Source of the DNA: Tieghemiomyces parasiticus
Lineage: Eukaryota; Kickxellomycota; Dimargaritomycetes; Dimargaritales; Dimargaritaceae
Assembly (NCBI GenBank): GCA_027575765.1
Contig: JANBPT010000591.1
Location: forward strand, 1 to 29,276
Length of the DNA stretch: 29,276 bases
Direction of reading: 5' to 3'
A program made the translations under genes and the position numbers. Each line of letters opens with the position of its first letter. Position 1 is the first letter of the stretch. The notes under the pieces were generated by a model. That model was not told the DNA's origin. It saw only the letters and a program-made list of their open reading frames with translations, and did not search any database. Below are positions 1 through 14,703 of the stretch, one piece after another.

Positions 1-52
1 ACACGACGGTGCCCGGGGGTGGGTCCAGGCGGGCTCGCTTAGGGCTGCTCAT
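1..52 (-). CDS. Probable N-terminus of an unidentified protein, cut by the window edge
   Basis: On the minus strand an ATG at 52-50 opens a frame that runs off the left edge after 17 codons. It begins MSSPKRARLDPPPG, a short basic stretch followed by prolines. A KRAR-type cluster next to prolines is common at the disordered start of nuclear proteins, so a nuclear protein is a reasonable guess, but no domain is visible. The frame stays open upstream of this ATG for some distance, so the true start could differ. The gene would be transcribed divergently from SGT1. Identity is unknown. Confidence 0.35.
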   Translation of the reverse strand, partial: MSSPKRARLDPPPGTVV

Positions 53-657
53 GTCAACTGATGGCGGCGGAAAGGCCGGCAGGCTTGTGGAGTCAAGTGA
101 GGGCCTCAGAGGAATTCCGTGAAGTGAATGAACAAGCTTTCAGAGAAACGGCGTGGGGTAGAACACCAAATTAGACGACGTCGGATATATTGGGCATAGG
201 CGGTGCTAATGCCGTGTGCTCTGGCCATATGCTACCTAAAAGGTTGTATGTGGTTACGTTTAGTCGACAGAAACTGCGGCAGCAGTGGGTTTACAGGTCT
301 GCTTAGGAGTGCGCGGGGGGTTGGGAGGGGGGGGAGTGGAATCCGCTAGAGTTAACTCGGTCCAATGCTCAGTGAGCTCAGTGCAACGAGTGGTAGCAGA
401 GGCATGTGGGGGGAACCGTGGAGAAGGTTAAGCTTCGCCAAAGTCCTACCCTGTCTTGCGATCGTCTGACTTACCTTGCGGACGTTCCTGTTGCGCTAAT
501 TCCGTTTTCAGACCGTCTATTTCGCTTGTTTCGACCCCATCCCACATTCCATCCCGTCTTAACTTGGTGTTTCGGAATAGGCATCAACCTCTAACCTACA
601 GCTCTACTGTCAAAAAGGAAGCAAGCCAAGCCAGCCCCAGCGAACCTTCGGACAGTC
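53..657. other. Intergenic region upstream of SGT1
   Basis: No gene recognised. The stretch lies between the start of the putative minus-strand gene and the SGT1 start, so it probably carries both promoters. It contains a G-rich run around 316-336. Short ORFs at 406-594 and 456-737 resemble no protein family and show no TPR-like helices, which matters because SGT1 would normally have TPRs here. Confidence 0.4.
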
Positions 658-1449
658 ATGGCGCAGTGTCGGTAAGTGAATTTGTAATGCCAGAGCCCCC
701 GCCTAGACCCAATGAAACAACTCTATGCGACCTTTGACTTACTATGGGCTCCGCTAACCCCTTCTCCGTCCGACGATGCATCGATACCTATTTTTCAACT
801 TCCGCCCCCTCCCATGCCCATGGTAACACCGCCACCTACCAGGCACGAATGGTATCAGAACGATACGCGGGTTTACATCAGTATTTTCGCCAAAAAAGTA
901 TCGGCCGATGCTGTCGAGGTCACCTTTGAGCCGCAGGCTCTGTCGGTCTGCCTTGCGCTCCCAGCCGGCGGTAACTACGTACTGGATCTGGATCCGCTAG
1001 CCGGCGAGATTGATCCGACGGCCAGCGGCTACGAGGTCCTGTCCACCAAAGTGGAAATATATCTGCAAAAGAAACTGACTGGGATCCAGTGGACGTCCTT
1101 GGAGGCCCCAGAGGGTAATACTTCCGCTCCAGCCCCGGCCATGAACACCAGCTCGAACAATCCCGCTCCACCCGCTTATCCGTCATCGGCCGCCCGGAAG
1201 GCCCCCGTGAACTGGGACCGGCTGGCCCGAGAGGCCGAGCAGGACCCGGAAAATAAGGCCGAAGGCGACCAGGCCCTAAACGAGCTGTTCCAGACGATCT
1301 ATAAGGATGCGTCAGACGAGACCAAGCGGGCCATGATGAAGAGCTATGTCGAGAGTAACGGCACCTGCCTAAGCACCGACTGGGAGAAAGTTGGTCAGGG
1401 CACTGTGGAGACCCAGCCACCGGAGGGCATGACGGCCAAGAAGTACTAA
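658..1449 (+). CDS. SGT1: SGT1-like co-chaperone with CS and SGS domains, no TPR
   Basis: Co-chaperone that links Hsp90 to client complexes; in yeast and animals SGT1 acts in kinetochore assembly and with Skp1-based ubiquitin ligases. Two exons are inferred: 658-671 and 843-1449, with a 171-bp intron (GTAAGT donor, CCAG acceptor). The joined protein is 206 aa and starts MAQCRHEWYQ. The CS domain covers about residues 6-90, with RHEWYQ at its start and VLSTKVEI near its end. After a Pro/Ala/Ser linker, the SGS domain covers about 130-206, with PVNWDRL, MMKSYVESNGT and the C-terminal MTAKKY that matches the family ending. The usual N-terminal TPR is absent. AATAAA at 1512-1517 is a plausible poly(A) signal. 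Reading straight from the ATG at 712 without the intron gives a Pro-rich leader unlike the family, so I prefer the spliced start. Family call is firm; the tiny first exon is inference. Confidence 0.88.
672..842 (+). other. Inferred SGT1 intron
   Basis: The donor GTAAGT follows the 14-nt first exon, and the acceptor CCAG lies just before the CS-domain codons. Splicing joins CG|G into Arg and gives a smooth start to the CS domain. The intron is pyrimidine-rich near its 3' half. Confidence 0.65.
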
Positions 1450-1644
1450 GCCTGGCAGATTCCGCCAGGGCCCGCCTATACGGACGGTGGAGAGTGGCTC
1501 TATAGGTAGTTAATAAAATGCCAGTTGGCCCATATAGGTTAAGACTATCACTGACGACCCTGACTTTACCATTACCAAGACAGCCTCAATAGTAGTAACC
1601 CTCCACGCGTTAAGTCAGTTAAAGCCCAGTGAGGAGGGATATCA

Positions 1645-1652
1645 TCACGTGA
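1645..1652. promoter_or_regulatory. Palindromic E-box TCACGTGA upstream of eL29
   Basis: Perfect TCACGTGA, the type of site bound by Cbf1-like bHLH proteins. It lies 681 bp before the eL29 ATG but only about 235 bp before the inferred leader-intron donor, so it could sit close to the transcription start. The same octamer occurs upstream of eS8 and eIF3g. Confidence 0.4.
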
Positions 1653-1886
1653 GAATTTTGCCCCTTCGAACCGCGACGCCATCAGGGCGGGGTGGAGAAT
1701 CTGGGCGGAGAATGGGAGTCGACAAGGCACTACTCGCTAAGCCCTCAGCAGCAAAGCCTCCCCCTCCCCATTAACACCATCGGAAACCTCAAAGGTGTAC
1801 CCGAAGGGCTCCCGTCGCTGGCCCGCCTCTTCAACTCCTAGTCTTCGTTTCTGATATTGCCGTTTCGGTCATCAAGACGACTTTCG

Positions 1887-2322
1887 GTATGTTCGCTCAT
1901 CACGCCCGGCAGGCCGCTTCACTTCCCACGCCCGACCGCTGGCCGATATCGCATCCATCCATCCATCCGTCTCGACGGGATTATTTTTAGGCCCGTCATC
2001 CATCTCTGGAGAAGAGGTTCTCGACCAGCGAGGAGACACCGGGACGCCATTTCTTTTGTTTCGAGGCAACCGACGCACCTGCCCGGACGCGAGTATGGAA
2101 TCTTGACGAGAGCGATCTCGAGAGTTGGCGATGGCGGGATAGATGCGATTCGCACGCGGTCCGCATACATCTGGCGGCGGCTTTCAAACTTATTTGACCT
2201 GACGGGGGTACTCTTAATCCGAAATATCCCAATGCCAAGAATAGCGATGGGCTTCTCTTTGGTTGAACCAATTTCCTAACTCTTTGTCTTGCTGTCTTTG
2301 ACCACGCTCTTACTCTATTCAG
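1887..2322 (+). other. Inferred 5'-UTR intron of eL29
   Basis: GTATGT donor at 1887 and a pyrimidine-rich TTCAG acceptor at 2322 bracket 436 bp just before the eL29 start codon. At this length it would be the longest intron in the window, similar to the 411-bp first intron of eS8. It contains the ATCC tract at 1953-1968. No transcript evidence is available. Confidence 0.45.
1953..1968. repeat. (ATCC)4 tetranucleotide tract
   Basis: Four tandem ATCC units inside the inferred eL29 leader intron. A second tract of the same unit lies in the eS8 first intron around 3816-3832. Confidence 0.75.
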
Positions 2323-2332
2323 AATATTCACC

Positions 2333-2521
2333 ATGTCCAAGTCCAAGAACCACACCAACCACAACCAGAACGCCAAGGCTCACCGCAATGGCATCAAGAA
2401 GCCCAAGACTGGCCTGAAGCCTTCTCTCCGCCACGTGTGCCCCAAGTTCCGCCGCAACCAGCGTTACGCCACGCTCGGTATGATCAAGGCCAAGAAGGCC
2501 GCTGCTGAGGCCCAGGCTTAA
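2333..2521 (+). CDS. RPL29: 60S ribosomal protein eL29
   Basis: Small basic protein of the large cytosolic ribosomal subunit. The 62-aa ORF has no intron in the coding part and begins [13 protein letters not shown], the near-invariant eL29 start, followed by AHRNGIKKP and a Lys/Arg-rich body with [14 protein letters not shown]. The length equals fungal eL29 (about 59-65 aa). The start is fixed by the conserved N-terminus and by an ACC context before the ATG. Upstream lies a likely leader intron (1887-2322). ATTAAA at 2627-2632 may serve as poly(A) signal. The neighbour on the right, eS8, is another ribosomal protein in the same orientation. Confidence 0.97.
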   Translation: MSKSKNHTNHNQNAKAHRNGIKKPKTGLKPSLRHVCPKFRRNQRYATLGMIKAKKAAAEAQA

Positions 2522-3672
2522 AGCTGACGTCCTCGGGTGTGTGCTCTCGCCGGCGGTGTCGTCCTCATGGCGCGATGCTCCGCCGCTCCCTTGGCTGACG
2601 GCTCGGTACGTCTTGTAGTCTTCCCCATTAAACATACGAAATACTCGGTCCAGTGCACCTAACGAATTTGGGATTAGCCATGTATTTCGATCAAATTTCT
2701 ACAGTGTGTGTGTGGCGTACCTTAAGAGTGGCTGGGCAACCAGGCCTTTGTTGGTTGATGAGCTTGCTACGGGATAAACAAGGTTCAACGCAGTCACAAG
2801 CAATGTCAAAATTCAGACCGCCGTCACCTGACAACCTAGACCTCGTTTTGAGGTTCTCAATTGACTTTCGCCGATGTGGTCTGTCCACTTTGGTGCGTTA
2901 CATTTATTGGAGGGGCCAGGTTAAGACCATCACGTCCGTTGTCTAATTAAACAGACGTTCTACACAGTTAAAGGATACCTTGCGGATTGTACCACACAGC
3001 CTGGTATGGTGTCTGTGTAGTCATCAAACTGTTTGCGTCAGAGGCACCCGCTGTGAAGTTTGAATCCACCTATTCGACAGTGGGGCATCGTAATGTTACG
3101 GTTCGCGGCAACACCCTGTAGTCACAGCACCGATTGCGTTGCGGAACAACGTAGCCGTGGCTCGTGTCGAAATCAGTTTGCGCTACTACTGAAACAACAT
3201 GGTTCGCCTAATACCAGCACCACTCATGCTGGACAATGGTCAACGTGTCTGGTAGGGGTAAGTGATGTAGGGCTTTCCGATTGCCGAAACTCCCGTCACG
3301 TGAGGTTAGTAGCGGAAGCCAAGCCGGGAGAATGGCTTGAGGTATCGTAGGCCTGTGACTAATTTTGTCTACCTAAATCCACCCACCATGGGAATAAACT
3401 GCCAAGTCAGGCGAGCCAGCGGGCTGGCCCTTCGGCAATTAGATGCCTCCGCTAGCCAACCATACCGCCCGGCCGTCATTTTTTTTGTCGGGCTGGCCAA
3501 GCCCATGGCCCCGATCTCAGGACTACCATGGGGGGAGGAGGAGGAGGAGGGGAGGTGAGTGCGCGGCGAAAGGATATCTAACAACCATAAAGGTGTCTAT
3601 TGACTTGACGTTGAGGCTCCTCCTTTTCCCCTCGTCTGACTTTATTGTCCCCAACTTTCCGAATAGTCCAAG
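2522..3672. other. Intergenic region between eL29 and eS8
   Basis: About 1.15 kb with no recognisable gene or tRNA. It carries ATTAAA at 2627-2632 (eL29 3' end), the E-box TCACGTGA at 3296-3303 and, just before the eS8 start, a pyrimidine-rich leader around 3595-3660. ORFs at 2653-2946, 3060-3350, 3337-3558 and 3443-3928 resemble no known protein. Confidence 0.45.
3296..3303. promoter_or_regulatory. Palindromic E-box TCACGTGA upstream of eS8
   Basis: Perfect TCACGTGA ending 369 bp before the eS8 ATG at 3673. It is one of three copies of this octamer in the window, all upstream of translation genes. Confidence 0.45.
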
Positions 3673-4716
3673 ATGGGTAAGCATCGTCGCCCGCTTCATT
3701 GACCCAGCCCGCCGTTACGCTGCCCGTATACGCGCAGCTCGTACCAACGCAGGCGGCAGGTTCAGCCCCCCTCCCGCCAGAAAGGTCCCTGCTGCGTCGG
3801 ATTGCCTACCAAGCTATCCATCCATCCATCCATCTGACCGCCTACTGAATGGATCACCTGCCTCATGCCGAGGCCGTCGATGTTGTCGTGGCCGTGGATG
3901 CCAAACGGCTGACGGATGGATTGGTTGATAAATTTCGGCGCAGACCGATTGAGCTTGGGCCTAACTGCGCGGTGCCGGCCAGCGTCGACTCCACAATTTT
4001 CTGACTAGGTGATCTGGAATCACTCCATCCGGATCTATACTGACCTGCTTCACATCCCTCATCCTCTTTCCCCAATCAACTCAACAGGTATCAGCCGCTC
4101 CTCGCGCCATAAGCGCAGCCACACCGGCGCCAAACGCGCCCACTACCGCAAGAAGAGAAAGTTTGATCTCGGACGTCAGCCCGCTAACACCAAGCTCGGT
4201 GGCAAGCGTATCCACCCCGTGCGCACCCGCGGTGGCAACGAGAAGTTCCGTGCTCTCCGCCTGGAAGCCGGTAACTTTTCCTGGGGTTCTGAGGCCATCG
4301 CCCACAAGACCCGCATCCTGTCCGTGGTGTTCAACGCCACCAGCAACGAGCTGGTCCGTACCAACACCCTGGTCAAGTCGGCCGTTGTGCAGATTGACGC
4401 CACTCCCTTCCGCAACTGGTACGAGTCGCACTACGTGCTCCCTCTGGGCCGTAAGCAGTACCAGCTGGAAGGTCTGAGCGAGGAGGACAAGGAGAAGGAC
4501 GTGCTCTTCAAGAAGCGTTCCGAGTCCGTCATGTCGAAGATCAAGAAGCGCCAGGAGAACGGCAAGGTTTCGCCCGCCCTCGAGGAGCAGTTCCAGACTG
4601 GTCGTCTCTACGCCAAGATCACGTCCCGCCCTGGCCAGTGCGGTCGCGCCGACGGCTACGTCCTGGAGGGTGAGGAGCTCGACTTTTACGTCAAGCGGAT
4701 CAAGTCCAAGAAATAA
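3673..4716 (+). CDS. RPS8: 40S ribosomal protein eS8
   Basis: Component of the small cytosolic ribosomal subunit. Exon 1 is only ATGG (3673-3676); a 411-bp intron (GTAAGC donor, ACAG acceptor) ends at 4087, and exon 2 is 4088-4716. The joined protein is 210 aa and begins [20 protein letters not shown], the standard eS8 N-terminus, followed by [17 protein letters not shown], and later [12 protein letters not shown] and [14 protein letters not shown], all family hallmarks. Interruption right after the initiator region is common in eukaryotic ribosomal protein genes. The frame is confirmed by G|GT forming Gly2. ATTAAA at 4814-4819 follows the stop. The long antisense ORF at 4081-4740 reflects codon bias only. 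Confidence 0.96.
3816..3832. repeat. ATCC tetranucleotide tract in the eS8 first intron
   Basis: About four tandem ATCC units within the 411-bp intron of eS8 (3677-4087), with the same unit as the tract in the eL29 leader intron. Confidence 0.75.
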
Positions 4717-5624
4717 GCCACCAACCTGACAAGAGTCCATACACTCCCCTTCACTCTTTCACCACGAGACCCTGTCTGAGACTTATTTCGTTCTAAATCT
4801 GGGTATCCCTTGTATTAAACAAAGGTTTCTTTTACTTCTGCCCCAATTGCCATTTTAGCAACCACGCCCTGCGCGGCTAACACGTTGTACGGATCGATTT
4901 AACCAATACCCCCACGTCAGGCACTTCCTCTAACCCAAGGGAATCTCGGCCATTACGTGATTCTTGGTGTGGCATGCTTAGTACGAGCCGGGTGGGGTTG
5001 ACTGCAAGGTATTAGGAGGGTTGGCACCAGAGTTGATGGCTATTCATAATCAGCAACCTGTTGCAAAAATGGTCGCGGTGTACCGTCACGGAAGGCCCGA
5101 AGGTCGTGGGCAAGGGGGGGGGGCAAAATCACGAGCTCCTAAGGTACACCGATTCCTACCATTGGCCCAGGCTAGCAGCGCTGTCCTGTTTTCACCGCCC
5201 CTCTGCTGCCCACGAACTTTTCCAAGAATATCATCCACCTTTCTCACTGCAATACCGAGCCACGTCCGTCTCCAGTTGTACCCAGCGCTCTGGCTAAAAG
5301 AACCACGCCAGCTCGACCGGTTCGTATGTGTCTGTTCAACCCTCGTCTCCTGATATTATTATTTTTTGCTACTCCGGTCAGGAACCCTGGTTCCTATCGC
5401 TCATGTCCCTCTTCACCTAGTCATCCTTACCCCCGGTTGCTCCGATTCCGAGTAGCCCCAAACCTCCTTCGTGACCGTCGCGCCCAGCTCCAGCTCCAAC
5501 GCCTGAGACGTAGACCCTCCTAGGTTATTCACCGCCGGTCGACAGCGCATTGGTTGGCTACTCCGTCGTGTACGATTGCTTCTCTTCAAATCACCACGTC
5601 CTCGCATTTTGCGCAAAGGCACCC
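4717..5624. other. Intergenic region between eS8 and the dicarboxylate carrier
   Basis: About 0.9 kb with no supported gene. It has ATTAAA at 4814-4819 and a run of G around 5113-5122. The last 400 bases are pyrimidine-rich, as expected of a promoter and leader for the carrier gene. Confidence 0.4.
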
Positions 5625-7213
5625 ATGGCTTCGCATAAACAACCCGCGCCGTTCTATTTTGGCGGTAGGTTAATTCTGGCCGCCCTGGGACCTAGGTGTC
5701 ACCCGATTGTGCAGCTCTAAACTCCGCAAGGACATGGAAAACCTACTGCCTTAGAGAAGGCGAAAATCATTGTCCTGGCTCATGGTCAGCCCTTGTACCA
5801 ACACAGGCTCAATTTGCCAGCCGAGGTGGCAATTCGATTAACCTTGTCCGAATTACCGTGATAAATGTATGACACCCCCCCCCACACCAACTAGGGCTCG
5901 CGGCCAGCTTTGCCACGGTGTGTACGCACCCGCTCGACCTGGTCAAAGTGCGCTTACAGACCCAGGACACCAAAGGCCGTGGCATGGCGCGTACCTTGCT
6001 TTACATTGGCCGGCACGAAGGCCTGCTAGCCCTTTTTAATGGTCTCAGTGCGAGTATCCTACGCCAAGCGGTAAGTTCTTACCTTATGGCTTCGTAGATA
6101 CTATCGGGCGTCGGGTGCTACTGAGAGCCTAGAATCTCCAAGCTTGTGGTAGCGATGGCTTACCCCACTTACACTGTTCTGCATCACTCCCGTGCGCCCT
6201 TAACCTCGCTCTTTTGACTAGACGTACTCGACCGTGCGTTTCGGTACTTATGATTACCTCAAGCACAAATTTTCCCGGGAAGACGAAGGTGAGTGTCGGC
6301 TATGGAATGGCCGGAGTTAGGCGGGACACCTTGCGCCGAAATGTCGACGACTGATCCTTCCGCCATCCTTGAGAGGTACCGTGGCGCTTACTTAACCGAT
6401 ACCACTTATCTATTTGGCCTTCAAATATCCAACAACCTAATCCTCCTAGTCAAGACCCCCATTTACAAGATGCTATTGGCGGCGTCCATAGCAGGTAAGC
6501 CGAGTTTTCCTAACGTTAGAGTCACCTAACCTAGGTCACCCGTTTGGCGTCCGAGACGCCTCTTAACACATTATCCAGCATCCCCCCTCCCCTCGCCCGC
6601 TTCTGACCCCCATACCTTCAACCGCAACTCCCCCTTCCTCTCCTTATCATCCACTCTAGGCATAGTGGGCGGTGGCTTCGGTAACCCGGCAGACATTGTC
6701 AACGTGCGCATGCAGAATGACGGCCAGCTTCCAGCAGCGCGGCGGCGCAACTATAAGCACGCACTGGATGGTCTGCTCCGGATCAGCCGGGAGGAGGGTG
6801 TGCTCACGCTCTTCCGCGGCCTAGGTCCCAACATGAACCGGGCGGTCCTTATGACGTGTTCGCAACTCGCCAGCTACGACTTCATCAAACAGTATCTTGT
6901 CTCCACGCCTTACTTTGACGAGGCTGCTACCACCACTCACTTCGCAGCCAGTGTCCTGGCGGGCGTGTTTGCTACTACCGTTTGCTCTCCGGTCGACGTG
7001 ATCAAGACGCGCATCATGAACAGTTCCCGTGACGGGCGATACCGCGGTGCCATCGATGCCCTGGTGCAGACTGTGCGTCACGAGGGCTCTATGGCGCTAT
7101 TTAAAGGCTGGTTGCCATCCTTCTCGCGGCTCGGCCCGCACACCATCATCACCTTTATGGTGCTCGAAAAGCTGACCAACGCTTACTGGGCCCGGCGCGA
7201 CCGCCGTGACTAG
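5625..7213 (+). CDS. DIC1: Mitochondrial dicarboxylate carrier (Dic1-like)
   Basis: Inner-membrane carrier of the mitochondrial carrier family; Dic1 exchanges malate or succinate for phosphate. Five exons are inferred: 5625-5664, 5895-6070, 6222-6288, 6450-6494 and 6660-7213, giving 293 aa, the normal family size. The three carrier repeats show their signatures HPLDLVKVR, NPADIVNVRMQND and SPVDVIKTR. The second, with the RRNYKHALDG stretch after it, is characteristic of dicarboxylate carriers, and GWLPSFSRLGPHT in repeat 3 also matches Dic1. All five exons join in frame (phases 1, 0, 1, 1) with GT-AG ends. There is no cleavable presequence, as usual for carriers. Assignment to the dicarboxylate branch is by remembered similarity; a close relative in the oxoglutarate/oxaloacetate branch is the main alternative. 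Confidence 0.9.
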
Positions 7214-7916
7214 CCTGCCCAGAGCTGTCACCACACACAACCGTTACCTTTGGACAGCTTCGGCCTAGATTGATTAATGAGTCACCGCCATTGCATATTC
7301 CGATTTTTGCAGAATTGCGCATGATCATACTTCGCACTCTTTTTGGACACTGCGATTACCTCTGTATTGATAAATAGTTTCTTTTTGACGTCTGTAAACC
7401 TGTAGGACAAAATAATTGACACGGTGGCCAATTGGCCTAAGCATGGTATCCACGATGTGTCGGCGCTAGGAAGGCGACGGCTCATAGCCTCTGTAGTCGC
7501 CAGCCGTCTTTTATCGAATCCCTGCTAGGAGTAATCCTTACACTAGGGGAGGAAGCCATAGGTACTGCGGCAGGCGCCTTAGCCTTGCGATCAATCTCGA
7601 GAAGGGACCTTACTGCCATCCTGCCAGGTCAAAAGTGTTTCCAGTAAGGCAGCTCGGGGGGGGCGGTGGAGGGGGAAGGGTAGAGTGTAGCAGCAGAGTA
7701 TGCAGTGGGACCTCCCGCGGACGACACCAATAGCTGTGGGGGGCCCAGCGAGTCATCTACCAGTTGACAACCCCTTAACACACCACCTCTCTAGTCAATC
7801 TCGGCATAGGGCTCATTCCGTGTCTAATCTCATCGACATTTCTAGTTCCGGCAACCGCCCATCTGCGACAGTCCATCCCGTACCCACACGTCGGTTGTAT
7901 ACCTTCCCGTCCCGTA
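7214..7916. other. Intergenic region between the carrier and OST48
   Basis: About 0.7 kb with no supported gene. A G-rich run lies at 7657-7677. The ORFs here show no similarity that I recognise. Confidence 0.4.
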
Positions 7917-9858
7917 ATGCGGCTCAGTACTTTTCTCGCGGTGACCGCTGCGCTTACCAGTGCCTTCACCTTCGCCACGGCCAAGTCGTTGACCGGCGAC
8001 CGCCTCCTGGTCGTATTGCCTAAAGCCGATGCTAAGTCTACGGATGAGTACAGCAACTTTATCGACTCGCTAAAAGGTACGTCCACAAGGTCTACAACCT
8101 TCAGGTGCGTCGGGGTCCGTCGGATTATACTCCCCCGTCGCCACCTTGGTTGATAAACCCCCAGGACTGCCTTCGTTTGTATAGCGTCCTAAGCCCTGGA
8201 CCACCCGTTTGCTTACAGCGGGCTTACCTGACCAGGTTTGGCGTAGAAAGGCAGACTCCAACTGGCGCAGCCCAGTCTATGCGAGACTAATCATGTCATT
8301 CCCCACTCTGAACGATTCCACTATCCAGGTCGCGGTTTCCAGGTCGCCATCGAGGCCGTCAACGCAGCCTCGTTGAAGCTCTTCTCCTACGGTGAACGCC
8401 AGTACGACCATCTCATTCTACTTGCACCCAAAGCCAAGAGTAAGTTAATCGGCCGACATTTATTGTCTGCCTTGGCCAGCGCTCTATCTGCCCTTACAGG
8501 TCTCTAGCGCCCATTCAAAACTTACCCACTGCCTTAAAGGGGTCCCCTTTTTTTTACACTCTCGGTACCATTTACATTTATTTAGGGATTTCGCCCGAGG
8601 TCAACGCCAAGACACTCATTGAGTTTCTCGATGACGGCGGCAATCTATTGCTGACAGCCGGGACGGATTTCGGTGGCGTGCAGCGCGACTTTGTCAAGCA
8701 ACTGGGTGTGGATTTTGATGTTCGTGGCAATGTAGTGATTGACCACTTCCACTACCTTCCGCTTGGTCCCGCCCAGTTGGAAGACGAGGCTGAGACCCAT
8801 TCCTGGTTGCTTGCTGACAACTTCAACGCCAACGCCACGGCTATCGTCAGCGACAGCGTACGCCAGGGCGCGCCCGTGCTATTCCAAGGGGTGGCCCACC
8901 GCGTCCTGCCCGGCCCGCAGACCCCTCTCGTGTGGCCCGTGCTCAGTGGCTACCCAACCACCTACTCTTTCGACACCTCAGAGGGCCAGTCAGTTTCGGG
9001 TAAAGACACCGTCCTCGCCGCCGGTAAACTCCACCTGGTCAGCGCGTTTCAGGCCCACAACAACGCCCGCGTGGTCGTAGCCGGCTCTCCGCGGCTGTTC
9101 AGCAATACCTTCTTCCAGACCGAGTTGCCGGCCGGCACGGGGAGCACCTCGAACGCGCAGGTCCCCGCGGGCAATGCCAAATTTGCCGACGAGATTTCCG
9201 CCTGGGCCTTCCACGAGAAGGGGGTGGTGAAGCTACGTAGCGTCACCTACCACAAGGCCGGCGAGCCTGTTCCCGAGAAGAATCCGGCGTCCTTCCGGGT
9301 CAGTGACGATATTGTAAGTACGGCGCTCACTACCGGCCCGGGTGATTGTTAGGAGACTGCACGTCAGGACCCAAACGCTGCAGCAAACATCCTTTGCTGA
9401 CCATATACTCCCCCTATTTTCCCATCCCCTTACCTTTCCCCATTGACGCTCATCAGGTCTACACGGCCGAGCTCAGTGAGTACTACGACGACAAGTGGCA
9501 CCCGTTCCGCAATGACGGTGTGCAGTTCGAGGCGGTGATGATCGACCCGTATCTGCGCAAGACCCTACCATTGGAACGTACCACGACCATCACCGCAGTA
9601 TACTCGGCGGCCCTCAAGCTTCCCGACGTGTATGGTGTCTTCACCTTCAAGCTAGACTTCCTGCGTACTGGCCTCACCCGCGTCCAACAGCTGGACATTG
9701 TGTCCATCCTGCCATTCAAGCATAATGACTACCCGCGTTACCTCACCGCCGCCTTCCCGTACTACGCCAGCGCCGCGTCACTCATGGTCAGCTTCCTCGC
9801 ATTCTGCGCCATTTGGCTCTACAACCGGCCTCCGGTGGCCAAATCCAAGACGGGTTAG
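7917..9858 (+). CDS. WBP1: Oligosaccharyltransferase 48 kDa subunit (OST48/Wbp1)
   Basis: Essential non-catalytic subunit of the ER oligosaccharyltransferase that transfers N-glycans to nascent proteins. Four exons are inferred: 7917-8076, 8329-8439, 8586-9313 and 9457-9858, giving 466 aa (human OST48 is about 456). Residues 1-22 form a signal peptide (MRLSTFLAVTAALTSAF). The luminal part begins GDRLLVVLP and includes LIEFLDDGGNLLL and the VQLDI-like stretch typical of the family. Near the C-terminus a single membrane segment (about 437-456) is followed by a short cytosolic tail ending AKSKTG, with Lys at -3 and -5, a KXKXX-type ER retrieval signal. The frame holds across all junctions. The next gene downstream but one, SRP54, works in the same secretory route but shares no visible regulation. 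Confidence 0.94.
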
Positions 9859-11350
<1,492 letters not shown>

Positions 11351-11820
11351 GCGGACTCTCTTCCCAGGTGGTGTTTAGCGGCGGGGCGGATGACAGTTTC
11401 AGGCCCCTCGCCTGCCATCGAACGGGCGCCACGAATAAAGACGATAGCGGCGCCAGCGTGTATTCTGTGCTTTCCAATTTTTTTCAACTTATCGGGTCTC
11501 CGATAGCAATAAACCACTTCGACCTCACACCAACCATCAAACTATACCTTGGGGTTTGCGAAAGCTAGAAGGGTCACCCAGTATCCCCGAGAACCCGCCA
11601 GAGATCCTCCCTGCCGTCCCTGGCCGGTCTACGTGTCGTGCCATGGTCACACACCAGGTCTGCTCAATTCCACGTCCTCAATCTTTCTGCTCCTAGGTCC
11701 ATTATTCTCCGGCATTCACAGCGCCGCCTCGTCCTCCATCTCCTTCCTCACCACCTCTCTGCTCTTCTTCACTCCCTTTATTCCACCTGTCCCATCCGCG
11801 CTCAGCACTAATTCGCCACG
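11351..11820. other. Intergenic region between alpha5 and SRP54
   Basis: Contains two AATAAA hexamers (11434-11439, 11508-11513) for alpha5 and a long pyrimidine-rich leader (about 11660-11815) that ends in CCACG just before the SRP54 ATG. Confidence 0.45.

Positions 11821-14703
<2,883 letters not shown>

Larger units (their letters stand above)
1450..2332. other. SGT1 3' region and eL29 promoter/leader
   Basis: Holds the SGT1 poly(A) signal (AATAAA, 1512-1517), an E-box TCACGTGA (1645-1652) and what looks like a 5'-leader intron of eL29, with GTATGT donor at 1887 and TTCAG acceptor ending at 2322, ten bases before the eL29 ATG. ORFs here (for example 1857-2279) match no family. Confidence 0.5.

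Noticed and set aside
712..842. Pro-rich N-terminal leader on SGT1 from the ATG at 712
   Set aside because: A GTAAGT donor at 672 and CCAG acceptor at 842 explain the stretch as intron, and the spliced start gives a smooth CS-domain beginning.
1663..1685. GGTTCGA-like tRNA B box on the minus strand near 1670
   Set aside because: The arms do not pair into a T-stem and no A box or acceptor stem surrounds it.
2791..2798. CAGTCACA (HomolD-like) box between eL29 and eS8
   Set aside because: It lies nearly 900 bp from the eS8 start, occurs once, and is not shared with the other ribosomal protein promoter.
3926..4004. Possible box C/D snoRNA in the eS8 intron (TGATAAA at 3926 and CTGA at 4001)
   Set aside because: Spacing fits, but the C box is imperfect and no terminal stem pairs the flanks.
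4081..4740. 219-codon minus-strand ORF opposite eS8
   Set aside because: It mirrors the eS8 coding exon; the strong codon bias of eS8 removes stops on the other strand. The translation is a Leu/Val/Gly-rich sequence unlike any family.
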